This document shows positions 39,214-48,713 of a DNA stretch of 64,000 nucleotides, one piece after another. Origin of the DNA: Bacteroides zhangwenhongii (lineage in GTDB: Bacteria > Bacteroidota > Bacteroidia > Bacteroidales > Bacteroidaceae); the NCBI RefSeq assembly GCF_009193325.2, contig NZ_CP059856.1, positions 3,534,001-3,598,000 of the forward strand. Reading direction: 5' to 3'. The position numbers were made by a program, and so were the translations under genes. Numbering within the stretch: position 1 is the first letter of the stretch; each line of letters begins with the position of its first letter. A model generated the notes under the pieces. The model made no database searches. It was not told where the DNA came from and saw only the letters and a list, made by a program, of their open reading frames with translations.

Positions 39214-41272
39214 ATTTCTCTATTCGAATACGTGCGTCAACCGCCACAACCGCCTTCTCAGTTGCCAAAAGCGGGTTTATATCCATTTCTTTAATCTCTG
39301 TCGCAAAACGGAGCAAGGTAGACAAACGAACAATGATTTCCGCAAACTTATCCTCATTCACCCCCTTTTGCCCACGTGTCCCCTGTATGATTTTATAAGC
39401 CCTCAGCGAATGAATCATCGAATAAGCCTCTTCATAAGAAAGCGGAGCCAAACCCGAAGAGACATCCTTCAGCACTTCCACAAAAATACCTCCCAGACCA
39501 CAAAGGACCACATGCCCGAACTTCTCCTCATATTTCGCTCCAATGAAAAGTTCCGTACCTTTCAGCATTGGCTGTACCATGATTGCTTTCGCATCGGCTA
39601 TTTGCATCATACGGTCAAACTCCAGAGACAAATGTTGCTCACTCTTGATATTCAACACGACCCCGCCAACATCCGATTTATGCACAGGTCCAACGACTTT
39701 TGCCACCACCGGAAATCCGCAACGACGGGCAAAAGCCACCACTTCTTCCTTATTATCCGACACAAATTCATCTACAAGCGGAATACCGGCTGCATGAAGC
39801 AAAGCTTGTACATGATGAGGCGCGATATATCCGTCATCCGGAATAGAATCAATGATCCGCCGAATTCTTGGAACATCCACTCCGAACAGTTCTATTTCAG
39901 GAACTGCCGGTTTAGGAGCATTCACAATGCGGGAAAGAGCAGTCCCTAATGTGACCTCATCCGAAAAGTTCACGTGACCTTTAGCAAGGAACGCTGCCAC
40001 TTCCGCTCCGGCAGTATTGATGGAAGGAAGTATCGGGAAAATCGGTTTACTGCAAACCTGCATTTTCTCATGAAGCACATCGTACATCTCGAACATAGTG
40101 ACTAGTCCCGGAGTTCCAAAAATGGCCATCACAGCATCTATATTCTCAAATTTCTCTTCACAATAGTCAATACAAAGACGCAGATGTTCCGGGGTTCCCG
40201 TAGCAAGAATATCAATCGGATTACCAACAGCAGCTCCCGGAAAGAGTTGCGCTTTCAGTTCTTCTGCCAGGTTACCTTCTAACTTCGGCACATTCAGCCC
40301 CCCCTTGCTCAACGCATCCGTCAGCATTACTCCGGGACCTCCGGCATGAGTGATAATCGCAAAATTCTTTCCCTTCAGTTCGGGCAAGGTAAACACACAA
40401 CCGACGGTAGTCAGCTCCTCACGTGAGAAACAACGTACAATTCCCGCTTTACGAAACAAAGCCTCAACAGCAGAATCCGAGCTGGCGATAGCTCCCGTAT
40501 GCGAAGAAGCCGCACGGCTTCCACTTTCCGAGCTTCCCGCCTTAATCGCTGCAATCTTACACCCTTTTCTTATCAATGAAGAAGCATGGAACAATAATCG
40601 GTCCGGATTTTGGATACTTTCAATATAGAGCAATTTGATTCGTGAATCATTTTCAGAATCGAAGTTCTCATCCATAAACTGTAATACATCCTCCACCCCA
40701 ATCTGTTTGGCGTTTCCTACCGACCATACAGAATTGAACTGCAATCCTTTAGTCACCGCGCTTTCCAAAATGAATACGGCTGTAGCACCCGAACTGGAGA
40801 TAAGATCCACTCCTTTCGGATTTAAATTTGGAATTGGTTGACTGAACACACTATGGTGCCAAGTATTCATCAATCCGATGCAGTTAGGTCCTATCAACGA
40901 CGCACCATATTTGTTTACAGTTTCCAGAATACGTTCTTCCAACAATGCCCCCTCATGAGTCTCCTCACCAAAGCCGGCAGAAAGTATGATAAAAGCCCGG
41001 GTATGCTTCCGACCAGCCAATGTTTCTACAATGCCAGGACACATTGAAGCAGGAACCGCCAATACCGCAAGGTCCGTATCAGGCACGTCCTGCACATCCG
41101 CAAAAGCAGGAACTCCCTGCACTTCTTTCTCTTTTGGGTTCACAGCCCGAAGTTCTCCCTGATAACCGCCGTTTATCAGGTTCTTTAATATTGCGCCACC
41201 CGGCTTATGTACATTATTCGAAGCCCCTACTACAACAATGCTCTCAGGGCGCAGCAACTGGGTTGTTATCAT
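39212..41272 (-). CDS. ADP-forming acetate/acyl-CoA synthetase (single-chain)
   Basis: 686-residue cytoplasmic enzyme that interconverts acyl-CoA + ADP + phosphate with acid + CoA + ATP, giving ATP from acyl-CoA in anaerobes. CoA-binding Rossmann domain (VVVGASNN, about 12-100), two ligase-CoA domains with the phospho-histidine His258 in SSHTGAIAS, and a C-terminal ATP-grasp domain (about 470-686: PVVAKVVGPVHKSDVGGVVLNI, QPMLKGTELFIGAKYEEKFG). The alpha and beta parts are fused in one chain. It is divergent from metG with a promoter at 41304-41311. It is likely a core metabolic gene, not part of the PUL. Confidence 0.93.
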   Translation of the reverse strand: MITTQLLRPESIVVVGASNNVHKPGGAILKNLINGGYQGELRAVNPKEKEVQGVPAFADVQDVPDTDLAVLAVPASMCPGIVETLAGRKHTRAFIILSAGFGEETHEGALLEERILETVNKYGASLIGPNCIGLMNTWHHSVFSQPIPNLNPKGVDLISSSGATAVFILESAVTKGLQFNSVWSVGNAKQIGVEDVLQFMDENFDSENDSRIKLLYIESIQNPDRLLFHASSLIRKGCKIAAIKAGSSESGSRAASSHTGAIASSDSAVEALFRKAGIVRCFSREELTTVGCVFTLPELKGKNFAIITHAGGPGVMLTDALSKGGLNVPKLEGNLAEELKAQLFPGAAVGNPIDILATGTPEHLRLCIDYCEEKFENIDAVMAIFGTPGLVTMFEMYDVLHEKMQVCSKPIFPILPSINTAGAEVAAFLAKGHVNFSDEVTLGTALSRIVNAPKPAVPEIELFGVDVPRIRRIIDSIPDDGYIAPHHVQALLHAAGIPLVDEFVSDNKEEVVAFARRCGFPVVAKVVGPVHKSDVGGVVLNIKSEQHLSLEFDRMMQIADAKAIMVQPMLKGTELFIGAKYEEKFGHVVLCGLGGIFVEVLKDVSSGLAPLSYEEAYSMIHSLRAYKIIQGTRGQKGVNEDKFAEIIVRLSTLLRFATEIKEMDINPLLATEKAVVAVDARIRIEK

Positions 41273-41303
41273 ATCATACTCTAATTTTCGTTTAACTTGA
41301 ATA

Positions 41304-41311
41304 CAAATATA
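41304..41311 (-). promoter_or_regulatory. -7 promoter box of the acyl-CoA synthetase gene
   Basis: Minus-strand TATATTTG, 32 nt before the ATG at 41272. Confidence 0.55.
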
Positions 41312-41345
41312 TTCTTTCTTACGGGAAAAAAGAAAGAAAAGTCAT

Positions 41346-41353
41346 TATCTTTG
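41346..41353 (+). promoter_or_regulatory. -7 promoter box of metG
   Basis: TATCTTTG, 40 nt before the metG ATG at 41393. It lies inside an apparent upstream extension of the metG frame, which supports the downstream start. Confidence 0.6.
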
Positions 41354-41392
41354 CACATTACAAAGCTGAAAACAATAAAATCACACGATACA

Positions 41393-43432
41393 ATGGAAAA
41401 GAAATTCAAAAGAACCACCGTCACATCGGCATTGCCCTATGCGAACGGACCTGTCCACATCGGTCATCTGGCCGGTGTATACGTACCCGCAGATATTTAT
41501 GTACGCTATCTGCGCCTGAAAAAAGAAGATGTATTATTCATCGGCGGTTCGGACGAACACGGAGTGCCTATCACGATCCGTGCCAAGAAGGAAGGAATCA
41601 CCCCGCAGGATGTAGTAGACCGTTACCATTCCTTGATTAAAAAGTCATTCGAGGAATTCGGAATCTCATTCGACGTGTATAGCCGCACCAGTTCACCGAC
41701 CCATCACCAACTAGCTTCGGACTTCTTCAAAACATTGTACGACAAAGGAGAATTTATCGAAAAAACGTCCGAACAATACTACGATGAAGAAGCTAAAACA
41801 TTCCTCGCCGACCGTTATATCACCGGAGAATGTCCTCACTGCCACTCGGAAGGAGCATACGGCGACCAATGTGAGAAATGCGGTACTTCACTCTCTCCGA
41901 CAGATCTTATTAATCCGAAAAGCGCCATCAGCGGGAGCAAGCCGGTAATGAAAGAAACCAAGCATTGGTATCTTCCCCTCGACAAACATGAGTCATGGCT
42001 GCGCAAATGGATTCTGGAAGATCATAAAGAATGGCGTCCCAACGTATACGGTCAATGCAAAAGCTGGCTCGACATGGGCTTGCAACCACGTGCCGTAAGC
42101 CGCGACCTCGATTGGGGAATCCCCGTTCCCGTAGAAGGAGCAGAAGGAAAAGTTTTGTACGTATGGTTTGACGCGCCTATCGGATATATTTCCAATACCA
42201 AAGAACTACTTCCCGATAGTTGGGAAACATGGTGGAAGGATCCTGAAACCCGTTTGATTCACTTCATCGGCAAGGACAACATCGTATTCCATTGCATCGT
42301 ATTCCCTGCAATGCTGAAAGCTGAAGGCAGTTACATTCTGCCGGACAACGTGCCGAGCAACGAATTCCTGAACCTGGAAGGAGATAAAATTTCCACTTCC
42401 CGCAATTGGGCTGTATGGCTGCACGAATATCTGGCCGATTTTCCCGGAAAGCAAGACGTACTCCGCTATGTACTGACCGCCAATGCACCGGAAACAAAAG
42501 ACAATGACTTCACCTGGAAAGACTTCCAGGCACGCAATAATAACGAGCTGGTCGCTGTATATGGCAACTTTGTGAATCGTGCCATGGTACTTACCCAAAA
42601 GTACTTTGACGGAAAAGTACCTGCACAGGGCGAATTGACTGACTATGACAAGGAAACTCTGAAAGAATTCGCAGACGTAAAAGCAGAAGTGGAGAAACTG
42701 CTCGACATTTTCAAATTCCGCGATGCACAGAAAGAAGCCATGAATCTGGCACGTATCGGTAACAAATATCTGGCCGACACAGAACCGTGGAAATTGGCCA
42801 AAACAGATATGGAGCGTGTAGGCACTATCTTGAACATTTCCCTACAGCTGGTTGCCAACCTCGCCATCGCTTTTGATCCGTTCCTGCCGTTCAGTTCGGA
42901 GAAACTCCGTAAGATGCTGAATATGGACACATTCGAATGGGCTGAACTAGGAAAAGACAATCTGCTGCCCGTAGGCCATCAGTTGAATAAGCCGGAACTG
43001 CTATTTGAAAAGATCGAAGACGCTACTATCGAAGCACAAGTACAGAAGTTGCTTGATACTAAAAAAGCAAACGAAGAAGCGAACTACAAAGCCAATCCGA
43101 TTCGTCCGAACATCGAGTTCGATGATTTCACGAAATTGGACATCCGTGTAGGTACTATCCTCGAATGCCAGAAAGTACCAAAGGCAGATAAGTTGTTGCA
43201 ATTCAAAATCGACGACGGACTGGAAACACGTACTATCGTATCGGGCATTGCCAAACACTATCAACCGGAAGAGCTGGTAGGCAAACAGGTTTGCTTCATC
43301 GCCAATCTTGCCCCGCGCAAACTGAAAGGTATCGTCAGCGAAGGAATGATTCTGAGCGCCGAAAATAATGATGGCAGTTTGGCTGTTATTATGCCGGGAC
43401 GGGAGGTAAAGCCAGGCAGCGAAGTAAAATAA
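41393..43432 (+). CDS. metG: Methionyl-tRNA synthetase
   Basis: 679 residues. Charges tRNA-Met with methionine. The class I signature is [11 protein letters not shown] and the KMSKS loop reads KISTS. A zinc knuckle CPHC...CEKC sits in the connective insertion (about 145-165), and the C-terminal 105 residues form an EMAP/Trbp111-type tRNA-binding domain ([14 protein letters not shown] to the end). The start at 41393 ([19 protein letters not shown]) is chosen over the ATG at 41297, because the intervening 32 codons look non-coding and contain the promoter. The flippase gene begins 3 bp after its stop, so the glycan cluster may be partly read from the metG promoter. Confidence 0.98.
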   Translation: MEKKFKRTTVTSALPYANGPVHIGHLAGVYVPADIYVRYLRLKKEDVLFIGGSDEHGVPITIRAKKEGITPQDVVDRYHSLIKKSFEEFGISFDVYSRTSSPTHHQLASDFFKTLYDKGEFIEKTSEQYYDEEAKTFLADRYITGECPHCHSEGAYGDQCEKCGTSLSPTDLINPKSAISGSKPVMKETKHWYLPLDKHESWLRKWILEDHKEWRPNVYGQCKSWLDMGLQPRAVSRDLDWGIPVPVEGAEGKVLYVWFDAPIGYISNTKELLPDSWETWWKDPETRLIHFIGKDNIVFHCIVFPAMLKAEGSYILPDNVPSNEFLNLEGDKISTSRNWAVWLHEYLADFPGKQDVLRYVLTANAPETKDNDFTWKDFQARNNNELVAVYGNFVNRAMVLTQKYFDGKVPAQGELTDYDKETLKEFADVKAEVEKLLDIFKFRDAQKEAMNLARIGNKYLADTEPWKLAKTDMERVGTILNISLQLVANLAIAFDPFLPFSSEKLRKMLNMDTFEWAELGKDNLLPVGHQLNKPELLFEKIEDATIEAQVQKLLDTKKANEEANYKANPIRPNIEFDDFTKLDIRVGTILECQKVPKADKLLQFKIDDGLETRTIVSGIAKHYQPEELVGKQVCFIANLAPRKLKGIVSEGMILSAENNDGSLAVIMPGREVKPGSEVK

Positions 43433-43435
43433 AAA

Positions 43436-44878
43436 ATGGGCGAAGAGCAATCACTGAGACAAAAGACAGCCAAAGGATTATTTTGGGGAGGACTCAGCAA
43501 CAGCTTACAGCAGTTGCTGGGACTTCTTTTCGGAATTGTTCTGGCTCGTCTGTTGTCACGCTCCGATTATGGTATGATCGGTATGCTGACCATCTTTTCA
43601 ACGATAGCCAACATCCTGCAGGAAAGCGGTTTCATCTCCGCTCTGGTCAACCGTAAAAATGCTTCGGACAAAGATTACAATGCCGTATTCTGGTTTAGTG
43701 TTTCCTGTAGCGCCATCTTATATATATTACTCTACCTGTCGGCTCCACTGATTGCCGAGTTTTACCGTACGCCGGAATTAGTCCCCCTTTCCCGGCTGGC
43801 TTTCCTAAGTTTTTTTATCGCTAGTTTAGGGATCGCTCCACGCGCCATCCTTTTCCGCAACCTCAAAGTGAAAGAAAATACGATTATTTCCCTTTCCTCA
43901 CTTACATTATCCGGTATTACAGCAATAGTCCTTGCCGTAAATGGATTTGCCTATTGGGGCATAGCCATACAATCACTTGTATACGTAGCAGTTGTCGTTA
44001 TACTCAATTGGTACTTCGCCAAATGGATGCCTAGCTTCCATTTCGACTTTTCTCCTATAAAAGAGATGTTCGGTTTTAGTAGTAAAATGTTAATTACCAA
44101 CATATTCATGACTATCAACAACAACCTGTTCTCCGTACTATTAGGGAAATTCTATACCAAGCAGGCAGTAGGAGATTTCAGCCAAGCAAACAAATGGAAT
44201 AACATGGGACATTCCTTAATCACAGGAATGATTAACGGAGTAGCCCAGCCCGTATTAGCAAGCATAACGGAAGACACCCAGCGTCAGGTAGCCGTATTCC
44301 GTAAAATGCTGCGCTTCACCGCATTTATCTCTTTCCCTGCCATGTTCGGCCTCAGCATTGTATCCAAAGAGTTCATCGTGATTACCATTACTGACAAATG
44401 GCTCGTTTCCGCCCAAATGATGCAGTTGCTCTGTATCTGGGGTGCGTTTATCCCTATTAATAACCTGTTCTCAAACCTATTGGTCAGCCGGGGACGTTCT
44501 TCCGTGTTTATGTTCTGCAATATCACACTCAGCATTTTGCAACTTATCACAGCATGTCTCAGCTATCCTTATGGTATCACAATGATGATTTATCTGTTCA
44601 TTACCATCAATATCTTATGGCTTTTTGTCTGGTATTTCTTCGTCAAAAGAGAAATACCTTTGACTCTATCCTGCGTACTCAAGGATATCGCTCCTTATTT
44701 CTTATTAGCAGCCACATTGACTGCCTCCGCTTATTATATCACTCTCGGAATCCGAAATCTATATTTATCCTTACTCATAAAAATAGTGCTGGTAGTATCT
44801 TTGTACGCTCTGATTTTATGGAAATTACAATCCGTGATATTCCGTGAGTGCATTGAATTTATAAGAAAGAAAATCTAA
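43436..44878 (+). CDS. Polysaccharide/lipid-linked glycan flippase (Wzx/WzxC-like, MOP superfamily)
   Basis: 480 residues with 12 or more predicted membrane helices. The opening KTAKGLFWGGLSNSLQQLLGLLFGIVLARLLSRSDYGMIGM-type pattern and ANILQESGFISALVNRK are characteristic of the WzxC branch (Polysacc_synt_3). It would move a lipid-linked oligosaccharide across the inner membrane. First gene of the glycan cluster, 3 bp behind metG, followed by glycosyltransferases. Its stop overlaps the stop of the minus-strand gene at 44875 by 4 bp. Confidence 0.9.
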   Translation: MGEEQSLRQKTAKGLFWGGLSNSLQQLLGLLFGIVLARLLSRSDYGMIGMLTIFSTIANILQESGFISALVNRKNASDKDYNAVFWFSVSCSAILYILLYLSAPLIAEFYRTPELVPLSRLAFLSFFIASLGIAPRAILFRNLKVKENTIISLSSLTLSGITAIVLAVNGFAYWGIAIQSLVYVAVVVILNWYFAKWMPSFHFDFSPIKEMFGFSSKMLITNIFMTINNNLFSVLLGKFYTKQAVGDFSQANKWNNMGHSLITGMINGVAQPVLASITEDTQRQVAVFRKMLRFTAFISFPAMFGLSIVSKEFIVITITDKWLVSAQMMQLLCIWGAFIPINNLFSNLLVSRGRSSVFMFCNITLSILQLITACLSYPYGITMMIYLFITINILWLFVWYFFVKREIPLTLSCVLKDIAPYFLLAATLTASAYYITLGIRNLYLSLLIKIVLVVSLYALILWKLQSVIFRECIEFIRKKI

Positions 44879-45711
44879 ACACGAAGTATTTGCAGGGGAA
44901 TATCTCCTAATTGGGCAGCCAGTTCCGAAAAAGAACTGCCTGAAGATCCATAAATCTTTTGAGTGCGTGACAGTGTATACATATCGGCTACAGCATCCTT
45001 AATTCCGGAAATCGAGCCACGATCAGAAACCGCCTCAGCCGTATGCACCCTGCCACCATAACGATTGCGTAACTGCTGTTTCACCTCTTCCGAATCAGTT
45101 GCCAGATAGATGCACAAATCATCATACATGTCACTTTCTTTGTCCAACTGTGTAAAAAACAAATCCAATGGACTTTGACGGATGGCTACCGTATGATCTG
45201 CACGACGAATATGTACACCTACCGTATGCTTGGAAAAGTAACAAAAACGGCGTTCGACTTCCTCACAAACGGAAGCGACAGGATGAAACAAAGAACGAAG
45301 TAAATTTGTACTGTAATTCGCAAACTGGTCACAAGTAGCAATATACAACCGTCCACTTTGAGATGCCCACTCTTCCAGCTCCGACTCCTTATAACAAAGA
45401 GCACGTACATCCCTTTCATACAGACAATCCTCAAACAACAATTTCTGAAAAAGTTTCGGAAGATAAAAATTACGCCTGCGAGGACGGTCATACATAAGCA
45501 AATGTTTGCAAGAAGTCTCCGAAAAGGATATATTCATCAACTCCGGTTCCTCAAACACTTTGAAAAAGGGAGCATTCAGTCCCCAATCACGGAACCATAG
45601 TACTTCCAACTTTCTCCTTACTCTATATGTCAAGGTAACGGCAGAAGCTACAGCGCGCATACGATTAGCTAATCCTCCCACCGGCACTAATATTATCTTT
45701 TCCATAATCAT
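44875..45711 (-). CDS. Fucosyltransferase-like glycosyltransferase (GT11/GT23-like)
   Basis: 278 residues, cytoplasmic. Motif VGVHIRRADHTVAI (about 160-175) is the donor-binding HxRRxD element of alpha-1,2/1,6-fucosyltransferase-type enzymes; GGLANRMRAVASAVTL near the N-terminus and IYGSSGSSFSELAAQLG near the C-terminus fit the same superfamily. The donor would be GDP-fucose, but this is inference from fold. It is the only minus-strand gene inside the glycan cluster and converges on the flippase with overlapping stop codons. Start could be Met3 (45705). Confidence 0.72.
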   Translation of the reverse strand: MIMEKIILVPVGGLANRMRAVASAVTLTYRVRRKLEVLWFRDWGLNAPFFKVFEEPELMNISFSETSCKHLLMYDRPRRRNFYLPKLFQKLLFEDCLYERDVRALCYKESELEEWASQSGRLYIATCDQFANYSTNLLRSLFHPVASVCEEVERRFCYFSKHTVGVHIRRADHTVAIRQSPLDLFFTQLDKESDMYDDLCIYLATDSEEVKQQLRNRYGGRVHTAEAVSDRGSISGIKDAVADMYTLSRTQKIYGSSGSSFSELAAQLGDIPLQILRV

Positions 45712-45727
45712 ATATTCATTTCCAACA

Positions 45728-45735
45728 CAAAAGTA
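45728..45735 (-). promoter_or_regulatory. -7 promoter box of the fucosyltransferase-like gene
   Basis: Minus-strand TACTTTTG, 17 nt before the first ATG at 45711. Confidence 0.5.
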
Positions 45736-45757
45736 AACAAGTTTATTATTCTTTGGC

Positions 45758-45765
45758 TATTTTTG
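45758..45765 (+). promoter_or_regulatory. -7 promoter box of the glycosyltransferase operon
   Basis: TATTTTTG, 28 nt before the ATG at 45794; divergent from the box at 45728-45735. Confidence 0.5.
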
Positions 45766-45793
45766 CAGACAGTATTTACACAAATTCAAAAAT

Positions 45794-46756
45794 ATGAATA
45801 TTAATCCGAGCTCACCGGTTTCCATTTCAGTCGTTATGTGTACCTATAACGGAGATAAATATCTTGAACAGCAAATAGATTCTATATTGTGCCAAACCTA
45901 TCCCATCCATGAATTGATCATACAAGACGATTGTTCTACCGATCGTACAGTAACAATTATTGAAGCATATCAAAAACAAGACCCACGTGTCAAACTCTAT
46001 ATTAACGAGGCACCACTAGGATTCAATTACAATTTTTCATCCGCCTTCACCAAAGCTGAAGGTGAATATATCGCCTCTTCCGACCAAGATGATATCTGGC
46101 GACCGGATAAGATAGAGATTCTGATGAACCACGCAAAAAATCATTCTCTACTTTTTCATAACTCTTACCTATTCACCATGGATATCCAACAGACCATGGG
46201 AAAAAAGAACAAATCTAATGTACTTTACAACGAGCTTTATCTATTAATGAAACCATATGTCCCGGGACACGAATGTTTCTTCCACCGCAATATCCTACCC
46301 ATTTTCCAGCAAGTTGTGAAACAAGAGAATAACATCTCCTATGACTCCTTGCTAATGTTGGCTGCCGTTGTCTCCGGACCAATAGAGTTCATTGACGAAG
46401 GACTGGTCTATTGGCGTAGACATCCTCAAGCCACTTCCTACCATACGGAACAAAAGTACAATGCATGGGAAGGACTGCAAACTGCTCTGAAAAGCCTAAG
46501 CAACCACTTACAGCGCAATGTTACAAAAAGATATTTTCAAGCTGTCAGCAGCTATCCATTCAGGCAGAAATATACCATCCGAACAATTCGGTATATGAAG
46601 ACAGGCAGTATTGTTGGAATTCTGAAAGCCTGTTGCGTCTGTTGCATTCAGCATAAACAACTTTATCCCCATACACGTTTTTTGCAATCATGCATCAAGT
46701 CTTTTTTCACTCCCTTGTATTTTATCCGAGATTGTAGTAAATTTGCCATCCATTAA
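45794..46756 (+). CDS. GT2-family glycosyltransferase (GT-A fold)
   Basis: 320 residues. N-terminal GT-A domain: SISVVMCTYNGDKYLEQQID, LIIQDDCSTDRT, and the metal-binding SSDQDDIW (about 97-104), as in rhamnosyl- and related transferases of family 2. No membrane helix is evident except possibly near the C-terminus. First gene of a six-gene plus-strand glycosyltransferase run, 12 bp before the next. Donor and acceptor cannot be deduced. Confidence 0.9.
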   Translation: MNINPSSPVSISVVMCTYNGDKYLEQQIDSILCQTYPIHELIIQDDCSTDRTVTIIEAYQKQDPRVKLYINEAPLGFNYNFSSAFTKAEGEYIASSDQDDIWRPDKIEILMNHAKNHSLLFHNSYLFTMDIQQTMGKKNKSNVLYNELYLLMKPYVPGHECFFHRNILPIFQQVVKQENNISYDSLLMLAAVVSGPIEFIDEGLVYWRRHPQATSYHTEQKYNAWEGLQTALKSLSNHLQRNVTKRYFQAVSSYPFRQKYTIRTIRYMKTGSIVGILKACCVCCIQHKQLYPHTRFLQSCIKSFFTPLYFIRDCSKFAIH

Positions 46757-46768
46757 TGACTTAGGAAT

Positions 46769-47794
46769 ATGATAACATTTACTGTATTTCCGCGTTTAAG
46801 GCAAAACCCTAACGAAAAAAGCAATCCCTATATAGAGAATTTCATCGCTTCCTTGAACCGTGAAGGAGAAAGTACTGTTATCAATCCTCCACACCGAAAC
46901 CCGCTTCTTAGCATATTGCCTCCCAAACGATGGGGAGACGTGATTATCTTCAATTGGTTTGAAAGTATTCCTGATTTCAAATACGGACTTTTACAAGCTG
47001 TCACGGCAATCTGTTTCGTAACAGTACTCAAATTGGCAAAGAAGAAAATCGTATGGGTACTGCACAACAAAAAACCACACAATGACGGGTATACAGGCAT
47101 GAAAAAATTCCTCATGCGTTTCATCGCCCGGAAAGCGGATTTAATACTTACACACGCTACCGAAGGGCTGGAAATCATCCGGCAGAGATATCCGCAAGCC
47201 AGCGGAAAAGTTCATTTTCTGCACCATCCTACCATCAATCGACTTCCCCGACAGTTACCTGCCGAGAATAATATTCTTTATGATTTGCTGATATGGGGTA
47301 CTATCTCACGCTATAAAGGTATACATGAATATCTTTCATACCTACGTAACCATCCGGAGCAACACCCCAATGTCTGCATTATCGGACGATGTGCCTCCGC
47401 CCCTTTGTTGAAAGAATTGCAGGACAAAGCACCTGATTATGTCAAAATCATCCCTGAAAGTCCATCGTTTGAAAAGCTAAGTAATTACGTAGCCTGCTCC
47501 CGTTTTGTACTCATTCCTTACTGTCCCGATTCTGTATTAAGTTCGGGAGTATTAATGGATTCCCTTTCTTTCGGGGCAAAGGTAATAGGACCAGCCACCG
47601 GATCATTCATCGATTACAGCCACAACAGTCTATTAAACGTTCACACATTTAAAAGTCTGGATGATATTGCCGTCATCCTCTCAGACCATAAAAAAGAAAA
47701 AGCCTCACTAGTTGGATATAGGCAATTTCTCGATGAAAACGCTTGGCAGTACTTCGGCAGCAAAATTATTGAACTAGTAACAAAAACCAAATAA
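46769..47794 (+). CDS. GT-B-fold glycosyltransferase (GT4-like)
   Basis: 341 residues. Two-domain GT-B architecture: N-terminal acceptor domain with KKKIVWVLHNKKPHND and ADLILTHATEGLEII, and C-terminal donor domain with LLIWGTISRYKGIHEYL, VCIIGRCAS and FVLIPYCPDSVLSSGVLMDSLSFGAKVIGP, the last being the usual donor-site loop. Divergent from the later GT4 genes in the cluster. Cytoplasmic or membrane-associated. Confidence 0.85.
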   Translation: MITFTVFPRLRQNPNEKSNPYIENFIASLNREGESTVINPPHRNPLLSILPPKRWGDVIIFNWFESIPDFKYGLLQAVTAICFVTVLKLAKKKIVWVLHNKKPHNDGYTGMKKFLMRFIARKADLILTHATEGLEIIRQRYPQASGKVHFLHHPTINRLPRQLPAENNILYDLLIWGTISRYKGIHEYLSYLRNHPEQHPNVCIIGRCASAPLLKELQDKAPDYVKIIPESPSFEKLSNYVACSRFVLIPYCPDSVLSSGVLMDSLSFGAKVIGPATGSFIDYSHNSLLNVHTFKSLDDIAVILSDHKKEKASLVGYRQFLDENAWQYFGSKIIELVTKTK

Positions 47795-47798
47795 CATA

Positions 47799-48713
47799 AT
47801 GACAAAATACGCTCCCATATTGCTGTTCGTGTACAATCGTCCGGAACATTTAAAACAAACGATGGAGACACTTCAAAACAACACACTCGCCGCCGAAAGT
47901 GAGCTCTACATCTATTCCGATGCAGCCCGCAAGGACACAGACGAGGCAGCTGTAACTGAAGTCCGCAACTATATCCATAAGATAACAGGATTTAAGAGCA
48001 TCACCCTCATCGAACGGAAAGAGAACTGGGGACTTGCGCGTAATATCATTGACGGAGTTACTACACAAGTCAGTCGCTTCGGGCAGGTTATCGTAATGGA
48101 AGACGACTTGATTACAGCACCTTACTTCCTACAATTTATGAACGACGCACTTGAGACTTACAAAGACGAGCCACGCGTCGGTCACATACAAGCTTGTGAT
48201 TTCACCAACGACCCTTCCCTGCCCGATACATTTCTTATCAAGTTTACCGGAAGCTGGGGGTGGGCTACTTGGGACAGAGCATGGAAATATTTCAATCCCG
48301 ACGGGAAAGAGCTGCTCCGCCAATTGGAAGAACGTAACCTCACACGGAGATTTGACCTCAACGGGAATTATCCTTTCACACGAATGCTGAGACGCCAAAT
48401 CGAAGGGAAAAATAATTCATGGGCCATCCGCTGGAATGCCAGCCTGTTTCTAGCAGATATCCTCTCGTTAAACACCGGACGTTCACTTATTCAGAACATC
48501 GGTTTCGATGGAAGCGGCACCAACTGCGGCGGTGGAGGTTTATACAGTTCCACCTTATGGATGAAACCGCTCCCAATAGAAAAATGGTCGCCAATAGAAG
48601 AAAATGAAAAAGCCAGAGAAGCATTCGCACGCTATTACCACCGCACAAATTGCTTTATGGCCAAAGCGATCCGACGAATTAAACGTACCTTGAAAGGAGA
48701 CTTCGGCGCATGA
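47799..48713 (+). CDS. GT2-like glycosyltransferase (GT-A, GNT-I-like)
   Basis: 304 residues. Starts APILLFVYNRPEHLKQTMETL, then VIVMEDDLITAPYFLQFMNDAL (about 92-113), where EDD is the metal-binding motif, and TGSWGWATWDRAWKYF. This pattern belongs to a Bacteroides family often annotated as GT2 or sugar transferase and resembling the GNT-I fold. It overlaps the next gene by 4 bp, so translation is coupled. Confidence 0.85.
   Translation: MTKYAPILLFVYNRPEHLKQTMETLQNNTLAAESELYIYSDAARKDTDEAAVTEVRNYIHKITGFKSITLIERKENWGLARNIIDGVTTQVSRFGQVIVMEDDLITAPYFLQFMNDALETYKDEPRVGHIQACDFTNDPSLPDTFLIKFTGSWGWATWDRAWKYFNPDGKELLRQLEERNLTRRFDLNGNYPFTRMLRRQIEGKNNSWAIRWNASLFLADILSLNTGRSLIQNIGFDGSGTNCGGGGLYSSTLWMKPLPIEKWSPIEENEKAREAFARYYHRTNCFMAKAIRRIKRTLKGDFGA

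Noticed and set aside
39194-39949. 251-aa plus-strand frame opposite the acyl-CoA synthetase
   Set aside because: It is antisense to a clearly coding gene with strong family motifs and has no recognisable domain.
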